Positions 42,405 through 54,325 of a stretch of 64,000 nt of DNA are shown here, one piece after another. The notes below the pieces were generated by a model that saw nothing but the letters and a program-made list of their open reading frames with translations, searched no databases and was not told where the DNA came from. The stretch is from Mytilus californianus (taxonomy: Eukaryota > Mollusca > Bivalvia > Mytilida > Mytilidae): the NCBI RefSeq assembly GCF_021869535.1, contig NW_026262734.1, positions 76,632,339 through 76,696,338 of the forward strand. The letters are read 5' to 3'. Position 1 is the first letter of the stretch. The number at the start of each line of letters is the position of its first letter. The position numbers were made by a program, and so were the translations under genes.

Positions 42405-43407
42405 CATGGATGGGACACTAACCTTACAAAATGTATTCACCATACCAAAAAATAGCTCACAAACATTTCAGAATATGATTTTGAAAGTTGAGCTAAAAAA
42501 GAATCTGTGGTATCAATTTTCTTCCAGGATTTGAAAGATTCTTTTTTTTAGACATTAATGCGGCTGTGTAAGAGAGCACCATTTTTTCTTTGATGTTTTA
42601 AACGAACACCATTGTGAAACACTCGCAGTTAAAATTTTATGCTACATGTTAGCAAGGATTTGTATAGTGATACTATACAAATCCTTGACTTAAGTATATC
42701 ATAATTGGAAGGTAAACGTAAATCAAAATGTTTTTTGTGAAATGCACTGTGACCACAAAATCAATAGGGTTCTTCCTTATCCCATAGAGCATTTTAAACC
42801 AAATTTGGTAAAGATATTGTCTGGAAACAGAAATATTGAGGTCTGGAGTTTGTTACAGGTAAAAGTAGTTCATTTTGACTCCAAAAAAGCAGAGATGTAC
42901 TAGGGTAGTTGATGGCAGACATTTGAATATCTACTTAATTTATCCACACTTTATTTCATACTCTTAGTAACGTATAGCTTGATATATTGTAAAGACACCT
43001 GTTTATTGTTAGACTGTATATTGACCTTCTGGTGATTTTTTTGTGCCATTGATTATCTCTCTGACCTATCCCCCCCCCCCCCCCCCCCCCCACCATCTCC
43101 ATGTATTTATCCCTTTACAGACAGTAAGATGGACATGTCCGATAGAAGTAACTGATACAAGTCTGATTAACTTGGTTCTGTTTTATTCAAAAGACATTGC
43201 ATAAACAAACAAGAAAGTTTAAATATATATATGATAATATTCCTTAACAAAACCTGGCATTTAATGCAGTATTTACCTCTCTTGTAATCTTTTGCACAAT
43301 ATCCCTTTTACAACCATCTGTAGGACTTGCTACTAATGATGTACTACAACCGACATAGGTAATGCATATTTAATGAACTTTATAACAATAATGACAATCA
43401 AGTAAAA
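42405..43407. other. Intergenic; 22-bp poly-C run at 43070-43091
   Basis: No gene. One fragment resembles the 'tcaatagggttcttccttat' repeat (42760-42830). Confidence 0.45.
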
Positions 43408-44217
43408 TAAACTGCTTCACTGAGCGCAGCTGGATACACCCGCAGAGGTCCAACCCTGAACAGTTGGGGCAAAAATGGACACAATATTCAAGCTTGATAC
43501 AGGTCTGTACTTGGATTGTAATTAAATATTTGACATATTATAGGTTTCTGAATAAATGTAGTCAAAGAACTTGAAATTGGTTATATGAATTGAATTTATA
43601 TTCAATTAAAGATTTCTTGCTGTTGTGCAATACACTGTGCTGTTCCGCAATACTAGGTAAATCTGTTGTCAGACTATTAACAAATAAAGTTCAATTTCTT
43701 CTCAATGTCATATTTGAAATTTACGAAAATCAATAGGGAGATTACCTCAATAGCTATAAATAATTCACCAAAGTTTCATGAGAACTGCTGAAAGCATTTT
43801 TGAGTTATTGTCCAAAAACTGGAAAATCCCCCCTTTTTTAATGAATAAAACCCCATAACTCAGAAATGTAAAATGTAAAATTTATAAATTTCTAAAGGGA
43901 GCTTACATCAACAGATATAAACAATTCACCAAAGTTTCATGAGAACTGCTGAAAGCATTTTTGAGTTATTGTCCGAAAACTGGAAAATCCCCCTTTTTTT
44001 ATGAATAAAACCCTGTAACTCGGAAACGTTAAATCTGAAATTTATAAAAAACGAAAGGGAGCTCACGTCAATAGATATAAACAATTCACCAAAGTTTCAT
44101 GCATATTGGTTAAAGATTTTTTGAGTTAATGTCTGACATGTTGACGATGGACGGACGGACGGACAGACAGACGGTCAACGGTATACCATAACACGTCCCG
44201 TAAACGGGCGTATAAAA
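43408..44217 (+). mobile_element. Compact ~0.8-kb C-type element (5' module, 160-bp monomers, 3' hairpin)
   Basis: The left end is 'gcttcactgagcgcagctgg' with ATACACCCGC (43432-43441). The middle has 160-bp monomers (landmarks 43849 and 44009). Then comes a GGAC/GACA-rich tract (44148-44172) and a right end 'acgtcccgtaaacgggcgtat' (44192-44213). Both flanks read AAAATA (43404-43410 region and 44213-44218), which may be a duplication or chance. No protein is encoded, so it is non-autonomous. Confidence 0.75.
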
Positions 44218-44390
44218 TAGGTAATTTTGCAAAGTTGAATACTTCCAGAATTATTCCAAGGTCAAAGCATTGCCTCTAAATTCTCTTATATGAAAATTAC
44301 TACAATATCAAACTTTATGGCATCGTTCAAATCATTCGATTCTATTGTCACTTTTTAAAAATGTATCATGACAATATATGACAAATGCCT

Positions 44391-44391
<1 letters not shown>

Positions 44392-44436
<45 letters not shown>
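44392..44436. repeat. 45-bp uninterrupted poly-C run
   Basis: A single homopolymer of 45 cytosines. The complement is a G45 tract. Length in the assembly may be inexact. Confidence 0.95.
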
Positions 44437-44439
44437 ATC

Positions 44440-45920
44440 AAAAGTCTGCTTGCTCTAAATGCAGTGCAAAAATTGTCAATTTAATGTTATAAAAGTGTTA
44501 AATCTATTCAGAAATAAAGCAGTTATAAGATGGAAGCATTATAATGTACCACTATCTGATCTTACAGCCCAATCATTCACTTGTAAATATCAATGAAAAT
44601 ATTAATGAGCAATGGAGATATCTTATGAATATTCTTTTAAATGTATTTGATGACTATAAAATAAAATGAAAATATAAATACAAATGAAACATGAACAAAC
44701 GTGCAATTAAATAATCTTTTTCTACTCCCTAAATAAAGGAAGATAAGCATTCAAAAATAAAATTGATCAATGTCTGTTGTATCTGCTTTATGGAATTTTG
44801 ATCCAACAAAAAAATTTATATCATGGTGTCTGACTGTATTCAAATATGTATTCTGGGTATAAGTAATGGTCTTCAAGCTTTTCAAACCATTCATTCTTTT
44901 TTCAATTTTTTAAAATGCAAAGTAAACATTTGAGCTGCGTCGGATAGAAATCGACCTTATGCAAGTGCACGTATTCAGGTACACGTGTAAGACTGTGCTT
45001 TATTTTCGAACATTCAAATATGAAATAAGAGATAAATGTTGGTCTGTTTTGTAGAGTTCTTACATCAACTCAATTTTCAAGCAGTTATAGACTTTGCATG
45101 GAGGTTTTTTCAACCCGAAATAGGTTAACAGATGTATTGATATTCATTTCCATAAGGTCGATTTCGATTCGACGCAGCTCATTTTACACATTGATAAAGA
45201 CAGAAAGATACTTTTACATCCCTAATAACATACTCATATTATGGAATTCAATAAAAAGAAAATAGATATATATATAAAAGTATGAACACAGTCTACAAAC
45301 AAGTACAAAATCGCTCACACAAATAAATAAATAATACTTAGCCCAAAATGTATGATCATGCTATAAGCCAACAAGTCTCAACACAATAACCACACTAATT
45401 TACAGTCTCACATATGCTTTAAAGTTCAAGGTCAAATCATACTAATCTGTGCCTATCAGATAATTATGTTCATATGAGTTTTTAATTATTTGTACATATG
45501 GTTGGAATGTTTATATAATGACATTAAATTTTCATGTTATTCTAAAAGGTTATATGGATACAAAATACAAAGTTATCAGATAAACACACTGAGTGCTTTG
45601 TGTATATACAGATAGCCATGTTTATAACAATTACATACATGTGAAGGTTGTATGTTGTATTCACAGTATAAAGTTGACAATTTTGCTGATAAACTTCACG
45701 TTTCTAGAAATAAAAATAAGCATCGGTATCCCAATAGTCTAACACATTCAAATGCATTTCTAACTTATCCTTTTAGCAAAAAGGATTAATATTTATGAAA
45801 TCACAAATAAACTTAAACCTCACCTTATCAATATACAAATAAACTTATTTACATGAAATAAACTCTACAATGGACAAACAAAACAGATAAATAATGTGGT
45901 CATTTTTCAGTAAATATTTT
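44440..45920. other. Mostly unique AT-rich sequence
   Basis: No supported gene. It contains the inverted partner (44933-45055) of the repeat at 6240-6370. It could be untranslated sequence of a minus-strand transcript ending in this region, but nothing proves it. Confidence 0.4.
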
Positions 45921-45922
45921 TT

Positions 45923-46150
45923 TCATAGCCCATCATTCATTTTTTCCATATTTCTTAAATTCCCAATTGTTTGGTCTGGATCCTTCTCAACTGATATTCC
46001 ATTAAGATATTGCACAATCTGGACAACAAGTGACCATTCATCAAACTGCAGAATTTTATCTTTTCCCTTTAAGCAGTTGCTTTTTAAATTCCAGTTGTGG
46101 AACATTTAATGGGAAATGTGACAGTGACCTTATCCTCCCCTTTTTTTCCA
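45923..46150 (-). pseudogene. Frame-broken coding-like stretch, family unknown
   Basis: Three minus-strand frames give a coherent order: 'MEKKGEDKVTVTF' (46150-46110), 'FPLNVPQLEFKKQLLKGK' (46112-46058), then 'KDKILQFDEWSLVVQIVQYL' and 'NGISVEKDPDQTIGNLRNME', ending in TGA at about 45923. One extra C in a CCC run and one extra A in an AAAA run would explain both shifts. An alternative is a terminal exon after the acceptor-like 'attctgcag' (about 46048-46056), which would start at 'FDEWSLVV'. I do not recognise the protein. It may be a pseudogene, a real exon with homopolymer errors, or chance. Confidence 0.3.
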
Positions 46151-46245
46151 TGTCACCTGTTCAGTTATGAAACATTGGACAGGACACAGAACAGTTGCCT
46201 TATTTCTCCCCTTGTTTTTCACACTTTCCTACTTTCCACGTAATT

Positions 46246-46480
46246 GAGGGTCTGGATGGGTTTTATAGAATAGAGAATAAGGAGCCAATACTACAGAAAA
46301 ATCAACCAAAATATAAAGAATAGACAATAATGAGGTGCTAAAATATAAAGAATGGAGAATAATGAGTTGCTAAAATATAAAGAATGGAGAATAATGGGTA
46401 AAAAAATATAAAGATAGAAAAAAAAATGACCTGAAATAAAGAAATGCAAGAACAACACCCATTCCTCCCTCCAAACCCTC
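46246..46480. mobile_element. Second member of the 'gagggt..ggatggg' MITE family
   Basis: It begins 'gagggtctggatggg' and ends 'cccattcctccctccaaaccctc' (read as cccattcctc / cctccaaaccctc). The interior has four to five 'aaaatataaagaatggagaa' units of about 33 bp. It is longer than the 31313 copy through unit number. Confidence 0.7.
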
Positions 46481-46919
46481 ATAATCCCTTGAACTGACAA
46501 GTTGATTGCAGGAATTGGCCTTTCATTTTGAGGCTAATCTTTAACAAAGCCTTGCAGGGATTGTCACTTAAGAGGGAAAGGTAATAAAACATTATTGCAT
46601 GCATACAAACCCCAAACTAGAACAGATTGTATTACCACCAAATTAAGAAATTCATAAAAGTATCAAAACTACACAATATCCTTACAGATAAACAAGTTTC
46701 TTTGAAAAGAACAGATAAACCATATTGCCTCTGATAGCTTTGGTTTAGAATTATACTATATCTTATACTTGTCATCAAAAAAGAAAAAACATAGTGAAGT
46801 ATTTTTTTGGAATTTTTTTTTGCCATCTGAACATGCTGAACAACTAGATCATAATAATATTTATTAATGTCTTTATGTCATATAAGCATAATAAATGGGG
46901 CATGTGTTCATGGGACACA
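46481..46919. other. No gene seen
   Basis: AT-rich spacer between two non-autonomous elements. Confidence 0.4.
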
Positions 46920-47485
46920 GATGATGCCCCCGCTTGCATATAATGTTATACAGGGACATAACTCCAGAACTGTAAAAGTGACGCCTTAAAAATTCAAATT
47001 TGATCTATGTTTTGTGGTAATATGTTAATAAGCATTGTGTATAAGTTTCATAACATTTGGTTGAGGCAAACTTAAGAGAACGAAAACGAAAAATCCAGCA
47101 ATTTTTCCATTTGTAAAGGGGCATAACTCTAGAACGGTAAAAGTGACGCCACCAAAATTCAAACTTGATCTGTGTTTTGTGGTAATAAGCATTTTGTATA
47201 AGATCCATAACATTTGGGTGAGGAAAACTAAAGTTAGAGAACTGAAACGAAAAATTCAGCAATTTTTCCATTTGTAAAGGGGCATAACTCTAGAATGGTA
47301 AAAGTGACCCCACCAAAATTCAATCTGGATCTGTGTTTTGTGGTAGTAAGCATTGTGTTTAAGTTACATAACATTTGGTTGAGGCAAACTAAAGTTAGAG
47401 AACGGAAACCAATTTAGGAACGTACAGACATACAGATGGACAAGGGTAAAACTTAATGCCCCCTTCGCTATGGCGGGGGCATAAA
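46920..47485 (+). mobile_element. Non-autonomous element with ATGCCCCCGC ends and ~161-bp monomers
   Basis: ATGCCCCCGC at 46924-46933 is inverted as GCGGGGGCAT at 47473-47482. Between them lie three monomers starting 'cataactc..agaac-gtaaaa' (46957, 47122, 47282; about 161-165 bp). A short 'acagacatacagatggaca' tract precedes the terminal hairpin 'atgcccccttcgctatggc' ... 'gggggcat'. The layout matches that of the A- and C-type elements. Confidence 0.8.
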
Positions 47486-47572
47486 TATCTTTATAAGAGC
47501 ACCATCATGATTCATTTCTCTAACAAGTGTCTATACAGCAAATTTGAATAGTGGAACAGGAACTGCTGACCT

Positions 47573-47779
47573 TTCTGAAGTACCTCAGTTCATGACCCCT
47601 TCTGAAGTACCTCAGTTCATGACCCCTTCTGAAGTACCTCAGTTCATGACCCCTTCTGAAGTACCTCAGTTCATGACCCTTCTGAAGTACCTCAGTTCAT
47701 GACCCCTTCTGAAGTACCTCAGTTCATGACCCCTTCTGAAGTACCTCAGTTCATGACCCTTCTGAAGTACCTCAGTTCA
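47573..47779. repeat. 27/26-bp minisatellite, 8 units
   Basis: Units 'ttctgaagtacctcagttca' + 'tgacccc' start at 47573, 47600, 47627, 47654, 47680, 47707, 47734 and 47760. The 26-bp units lack one C. Their spacing shows an 80-bp higher-order block (27+27+26) repeated. Confidence 0.97.
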
Positions 47780-50487
47780 CCCCGTTCATGGTGGGGATCA
47801 TGTTTTAAGTTTTCTTTGTATTGTTAAGCAGGCTGTTGCTTGTCTTATTCTTTGTGTTTATTTTCGTCCAGTTTTGTATTTCTTTTTATTTGTAGTTTTT
47901 GGTTATTCCTTGAATATTTTCTTCCACTTTTTTTGCTAGTTAGGAGTAACAATAAATTATTAACCTTTTCTTGACTTAATAAAAAACCTGAAATCTGAAC
48001 ATTTCATTACTGCATTGGTTTCTGAAATTGAAAAATTAACTGACATTGTACATCCATACTTGTCCAATACAGTTAAACAAGATCTATGGGTTGACAGGTA
48101 TGGAACATAGAACCCTAGTTGGCACCAAATTAACATATAAATTTTTACTAAACATCTACAAATTTACATGTAATAATAAACTCAATACTTTGCTTTAACA
48201 ATATGATAAATGCTCTAGATAAACCAACAATTCTATTTACATATTTAAATACATTTCAGTGCACAACTTTTGTTAGGTATTGTAGAAAATATCAGTCATT
48301 TGATATTGTATAAAAACTACAAAAGGCAATATCCATTTTCTTTTTACACATGCTGTAATGACAAGTTTGTTGCAAGGACAGATTGTCTGCTGGAGTTGTT
48401 AACTCGGTCACTTTAAGGTGAAAATATGTCACCAAATTTGCCGATTATTATCTAATGAATGGGTTATATATCTTGTGGTTTTAATATGTGAACAGCATTA
48501 ATATCTTCATTCTTACCATCAAACATGTTGGTTACAAAACAATTTCTACATGTTTTTTTTCAGTACCATAACTGTTGATACTTTTTGTTTGCGTTCAGAA
48601 TTTCTTTTAATGACATGCTGAAATGCTGACAAGATCTCTTCGATAATCTAGAATAAATTTGGTAAAGAAGATTTTAAAGCAAAAACATTTATTTTCTAAA
48701 CAATTGTTTTTTTTAAACAATGCTTTTTTAACAATATTTTAGTTATTTATACTCTCTATAATTATTTTTTTGTATCATTTAATTATAGAAAATTTCTTTA
48801 ACCTGTCATCACTTTTAAATGCTTCCACCGAAACTCGACAAAAAAAGTATTATTACAGATACTTTCTGAAGTTAGAAAGAATGTGTTAAATTAAATTAAA
48901 TAATAAGCAGATAACATGATTTATTCCTTATTGATAGAACTTTAGTAGGTTTTTCTATATGAATGGGATTTTGAATAAATAAGCATATTCACCTGCGGAA
49001 AAAGTATATTCATCGCGCAAAACGTCGCGTGCTTTTACGTGTATAATAACGATACAATGTTTGACGTTTAGTTGGTTTTGGTAAATAACTGTTATTTTAT
49101 ACATATTTTTCTCGATCGGAACATGGAATAAAACAATTACTGTCTTTTGTTTCGGTAAATATGTGGTTTAATTGACTTTTGAAAAACCTAGTGATATTCA
49201 CTTCAGCCGTTGGCCTCAGTGAATATCAGTTTTTTCAAAAGTCAATAAAACCACACATTTACCTCATTAAAAGACAGTAATTGTATAATGTTTTTTTCCA
49301 CAATAACAAGTGTCTGACATTTTCTGTATTAAATCTACTGAGTTATGTACTTGACAAATATACATATTACATCTTCATGATCACAGCATAGTAAAAAAAA
49401 TACATTTCAACTTGTTTATACACAAAACAACAATATCTATATCATTTTACATCATGCATCCCTTGATGTAGGCATATTTCGGACCTGTCTGTTTTTTATT
49501 ATTTGCAAAGTGATCATAACTTTTTTAAGGCTATATCAATTTTCATTTAGTTCTTTGGAATTTGGGGAAACAAAAATAGGTGCTGGTGACATTTTCTGAT
49601 ATTTTTTTCCCCATTTTCTTGCCATTTTAAAATACTTAACTTTCAAAATAAGATAACAAAATTTTTATTTTTGATATTTTTGTAAAAATAAAAAATCTTC
49701 ACAGATTTATGACAAGCAGTATCAGGCTTAATGAAAAATAGCTAGAAGCAAAGAACACCCATTGTAATTATAAGCATTTTTTTCAGTTGATAAGGGGAGA
49801 GATCATTTCCAACATTTTATCTCCAATAAATTCGTTCACAGATTTTTCAATTGATATGAAGAGAAATAATTAGTACCTGGTAGTCATGGTAATATATAAA
49901 AAAAAATTTCAAAAATATTTGACGTTCAAGGCCTTACGAAAAATAAGTCAGGCTAAACTAAAGCAAATAAGTTTGGTGGCTACTTCAACAAGGGGTGCAT
50001 ATTCTGACAAAAAATTATTACAACCAAGTTTGCTATATTTTTTTTTCATTTTTTCTTACACTTTCATCAAGATCTATCATATTTCTAATATTCTTTTTTT
50101 TGTATTCACACATGGCTATTTATTAAATAAATTCCTCTCACTTTACTGAACAAACTCTTCTTCCACTTTTGTCTTCTATCCCAACAAAACACACATACAT
50201 ACAACCTTCCAACTTACAAATAGACTAGAGCTCTATGAGCAGCAATCAACAATAAATTAACCCGATTATGCTTATTTTTTATCCTATATTTGGGACCACA
50301 AGTCAATCTCCAAAGCACCAAGAAGTTCTCTTATTGTGCATTGACAAGTCTTGGCATGGAATTACTTTGTATATTCAACAATGCATGAAACATAAATATT
50401 TTTGTATCACTTGCTAACTTGTAGACTACTTTGAGGAGATCACTGATGAAAAGAGTAGTGCTGGCTATCACAGTTTCTACCAAATCA
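47780..50487 (-). other. Downstream region of the SBNO-like gene; includes a palindrome
   Basis: Mostly unique AT-rich sequence. The part next to 50487 is expected 3' untranslated sequence of the minus-strand gene. A minus-strand AATAAA at 50124-50119 is a candidate poly(A) signal about 365 nt after the stop. A large palindrome lies at 49133-49284. Other small ORFs here are unsupported. Confidence 0.4.
49133..49284. repeat. 152-bp imperfect palindrome
   Basis: The left arm 'acaattactgtcttttg' ... 'agtgatattcactt' and right arm 'agtgaatatca' ... 'aaaagacagtaattgt' are about 68 bp each. The centre is 'cagccgttggcctc'. Confidence 0.9.
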
Positions 50488-50630
50488 TTAAAAGTCAAAA
50501 GACGGCATGCTGAGATGAGATTCATCGGTCTCAACTACTGGCTGAGAATGTTGCTCTGTATAAGTCTGAACACAATCTTGAGACAATATGTTACACAATG
50601 CCATTAAACAATTGCTTGGAATCAAACTCC
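50488..50630 (-). CDS. SBNO1: Last coding exon of strawberry-notch-like protein
   Basis: The minus-strand exon opens after a strong acceptor (T-rich tract then CAG, plus-strand 50631-50633) and ends at TAA (50490-50488). It supplies 'SLIPSNCLMALCNILSQDCV' and an acidic, serine-rich tail ending 'SHLSMPSFDF'. Its first two bases complete the glycine codon left by the upstream exon (phase 1 to phase 1). The joined reading is '...DAGERIVG' + 'SLIPSNCL...'. From family memory, SBNO1 C-termini have 'GQRIVGLIIPANCV' at this place, so the match is specific. SBNO proteins are nuclear DExD/H helicase-like transcriptional co-regulators tied to Notch and other pathways. Only this C-terminal end is in the window. 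The helicase core must lie beyond 54539 on the minus strand, probably outside the window. The alternative is another protein sharing this C-terminal domain. Confidence 0.7.
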
Positions 50631-51339
50631 CTGAAAAAAACAGCAATACAATATGTTTCATTCATGTAAAAAAAAAACATGATTTATAAAAACCATTGGA
50701 TATTACAAACTGCCAACATCAACCAAAACCAAATGGCAATTAAAAGTAAATGAAAGCCATGCAGGCCCTTTTATCAAACATTCCAAATGGTTTTGTTAGC
50801 ACTGGTAGATCCATTGCAAATGAATAGGTGGTATCTACACTAAAAACTTTTCTTTATGATACAGGGGGCCGTATCTACTACGACTCAAGACCATGTGCTT
50901 TGGATTTACGAATGGAGGACTTAAAAAAAAAAAAAATATTGAAAAAGGTCTTGAAGATACAACAAAACATTTTTGCTAATTATCTCAAAAACCAGGAATT
51001 CAATGCAATTTAAGATACTACCTTTTAGTTCTATGATGAGGAATTGTTCATGAATACCATCAAATCAGAACAAAATGAAAATTATGTAAAGGGTTTTCAA
51101 ATCTTCATTCTTATACCGTATATCGGTTTTTTTTTCGCTTTGTTCGTGGCACCTACAGAAACGCGAATATTTGACCCTGAGTAAATTTCCCCTACTTTTC
51201 CTAGATTTACAGCTGTTCTTTAAACGTTTAATATATAAAACTGCTAATTATCAAGTCTACATATAAACTGTTATCACAGAGATATGTCTCGTCTTTTGCA
51301 ATTTTGATAATGCAATTGTTGAAATTAAAATAGCAATAC

Positions 51340-52850
51340 TTTAACATGCAAGTTATGCAAATATTCAAAGTCGATGAACCATGAATGAAGGTACATGGCT
51401 AAACAATCTCCATAGAAATGAGATGTGCCAATGCTAATACAACTGCATACCAAATACCATTGACTTATTTTCAGTTGTTCCCTTTAAACAAACCTAAACA
51501 AAAACATTTAACTTGTAAACTATGTTAAAGTTTCAAAGTCAATGAACCATGATGAGGGGGTGGGGCTATATAATTTCCATGGAAACGATACTTGCAAATG
51601 ACAATATATTTGCATACCAAATATCATTGACTTAACATTAGCAGTTCATCTTAAACTGATCTAATCACAAACTAATACATGTAAACTAAGCAAAAGTTTC
51701 AAAGCCAATAGACCATGACTGAGGAGGGAAGGGCAAAATAATTTCCATGGAAATGAGATGTGCCAATGCTAATACAACTGCATACCAAGTATCATTGACC
51801 TACCACTTGTGGTTTAACTTAAACTAGAACTAATCACAAACTAATACATTGTTGACACCGCCGCCGCCAGAAACAGCATACCGTAGAAAGGCTTGTATAG
51901 TTCGCAGTGGTACATAGTCCGCACCCCCTTCTCCCCACGAAATTTAAGGTAAAAAAACTCTTTGTAACTGTTAGAAAAGGTCTAATGAAACTTCGGTAAT
52001 TTCAAATCCTGTGCGGTCGTTTGCGGTATTTTCTTGGAAAAACCTGTTTTCCATTATCAAACAGAAGCTGAAACTGCTTGTTAATGATTCTAGAACGCTT
52101 CATGATTGTTAAAATAAGTTTAATTCACTTAAAAAACAATTTAGAAACTTGTGTATGTTTAAACAGGAAGTTTAAAAAGCACGTGTAAAAGAAGAAATTA
52201 ACCGGTGAGAGTTGAAATCCGTACATAACAGATATCACTATAATACGACTTTGAAAGTAAAACAGTTCCATCCTTTTGTAAAACAGTCTTTAATATATCT
52301 ATCACATTAATGTTTGAAGGGTCTTAAGCTAATACAAACCATATTAGTCAGTATGAAACACCAAAACGGAACGAACAATAACCGATTTCGTTTTGTAGTT
52401 TACAAATTCTAAGCTGGTTTACGGTTGTCTTTTTCCCTATGTTTGTATCGTTTCAATCGAGCAGATACCAGTTTATTTCAATGCATTGAAAAGAAACGAG
52501 AAATTTGTAATGAAAGGTTTAGTTTTTATATTTATCAGTATTTATTTGATATTGAATAGAAATAACTTATTAATATGGATGAGTTAAAATTATTAGTTTG
52601 AAAAATGATAAGAGCGCCCTCTACAATAGAAATAACAAAGATGGCGGAACGTAAACAAACCACCTCGACCGCGAAATTGAAATTTTTCTCTTATTTCTTG
52701 CTTATTGTACTCTATAGTCCGCACCCCGTCTGGAAGGTCCAATTTTGGAGAATAAAACCGCGGACTATACAAGCCTTTCTACGGTACCTATGTCTCGCTT
52801 TTTGACTCCGTCAAGGCAAGACAAAAATGTACATGTATTTGTATACTCAT
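51340..52850 (+). repeat. ~168-bp tandem array with terminal hairpin, split by a MITE
   Basis: 'gaaccatga' / 'gaccatgac' landmarks at about 51376, 51546 and 51713 mark monomers with 'ccatggaaatgagatgtgcc'. After 'gacaccgccgccgccagaaa' the array's terminal module 'cctatgtctcgctttttgac' + 'tccgtcaaggcaagac' is displaced by the 904-bp insertion at 51881-52784. A relative, interrupted by a palindrome, is at 33340-33960. Confidence 0.8.
51881..52784. mobile_element. 904-bp MITE with 25-bp TIRs and TA target duplication
   Basis: The left TIR 'ccgtagaaaggcttgtatag' + 'ttcgc' (51881-51905) and right TIR (52760-52784) are inverted with one mismatch. TA flanks both sides (51879-51880 and 52785-52786). 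Removing the element restores 'aaacagcata' + 'cctatgtctcgc', the expected repeat sequence. The motif 'tatagtccgc' also recurs subterminally (about 51916, 52713, and inverted at 52760), possible transposase-binding sites. No transposase is encoded. TA duplication suggests mobilisation by a Tc1/mariner-type enzyme. Confidence 0.88.
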
Positions 52851-53791
52851 TTGACCCTAATAGTGAAATTACATTTTATATAAAATCAGTCTTTTGTGTT
52901 GATCGGAAGATCACAAGAGTGTGTATAACTAATTGAGATATCTGTTTTTATAATAAATAAATAAATAAATTGGCTAATCATACATGTCATACCTTTTGAC
53001 AACACAGAAGTCAGTGACATGTTCAAAAATGTTAATTACCGACGTCAATTGATTGGTTGTCATAACCAGCATTTAGTGTAAAAACTAAATTAAAAATAAT
53101 CACATTTTAACGGATATTTACGCAAATATACTTTCAAAATGCTCTGTTATACCAGCACAAACATGATTGAAAAATGATTTTTATACCATGCCACAATGGA
53201 CTTGATTTAAACGATTATTGAAAGATCTCCGAATATGTGTATTTTAGTCTGTAGTACACATATTTATATGTAATCGATTATCCGTCAGTCATTCATATTT
53301 ATGTTGTTTACATCTTTAACAATACATTACAGTGAATTTTTTCGCGTGTATTTTCCCATTCAGCGAAAAAATAATACACAGTGAAAATTTAACCTGCCCA
53401 TTTTGTCATCAAATTGCGAAAAAAAGCTGACGCGAAAAAACCCCAATATACGGTGTAGGATAAATTTCAAAGTTGACAAATCAGAACCAACACTGCATCT
53501 TGCTACATCCAATTGAAAAGAGATGGAATTTTTATATAAAGGACGGTAACGTACATAAATCCAGTAGAGTTAGGTCTACATTGGCTCAAAGTTTCAGATG
53601 CAGTTTAAATGTGAAAAGTTGATAGACTTAAGATGGATTTCAGTGATGGCAATAGGATAGAATAAACACATCAAACTTATGCTACAGACATTACAACCCC
53701 AGTACCTGGCCTAATTATTCTTCTATTGAACTATTTAGACTTTGAACCTAATTTTTCCTGAACAAAACTGCCAGCAGCTGTATACGTTATA

Positions 53792-53855
53792 ATGCTACAT
53801 ACGTCACTATGCTGCATACGTCACTATGCTGCGTATGTCACTATGCTGCATGTCA
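53792..53855. repeat. 17-bp minisatellite, ~3.5 units
   Basis: 'atgctgcatacgtcact' units abut the retroelement 3' end that follows. Confidence 0.85.
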
Positions 53856-54325
53856 GTAACTGCTAGTAGTCCTTTGTTAATTTATGTATCATTGTCATTT
53901 TGCTTAATTTCTTTTGTTACCTTTTCTGACATCGGACTAAGACTTCTTTTAAACTGAGTTTTACTGTGCGTATTGCTATGTGTTTGTTTATTCTACATTG
54001 TCTAGAGGTGTAGGGGGAGAGTTTTGATCTCACAAAACATGTTAAACCCGCTGCATTTTTGCACCTGTCCCAAGTCAGGAACCTCTGGCCTTGGTTAGTC
54101 TTGTATGTTTTTAATTTTAGTTCATTTATATGTTTTGGAGTTTAGTGTGATGTCCATTTTCATTGCACTAGTACACATTTTTGTTTAGAACCAGCTAAAG
54201 CTCGCCTCCGGGTGCGGGATTTTCTCTCTGTATTGAAGACCCATTGGTGGCCTGCGGCTGTTTTCTGCTCTTTGGTCGGGTTGTTGTCTCTTTGACGCAT
54301 TCCCCATTTCCATTCTCAATTTTAC
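53852..54325 (+). mobile_element. Dispersed retroelement 3' end, copy 3 (5'-truncated)
   Basis: It matches 12650-13120 from 'gtcagtaactgctagtagtc' to 'ccatttccattctcaatttt'. The 5' truncation and a constant 3' end fit target-primed retrotransposition. It lies inside the SBNO-like intron on the opposite strand to the gene. Confidence 0.8.

Noticed and set aside
47573-47779. CRISPR array
   Set aside because: Units are contiguous with no spacers, and the genome is metazoan. The same applies to the 35-bp and 52-bp arrays.
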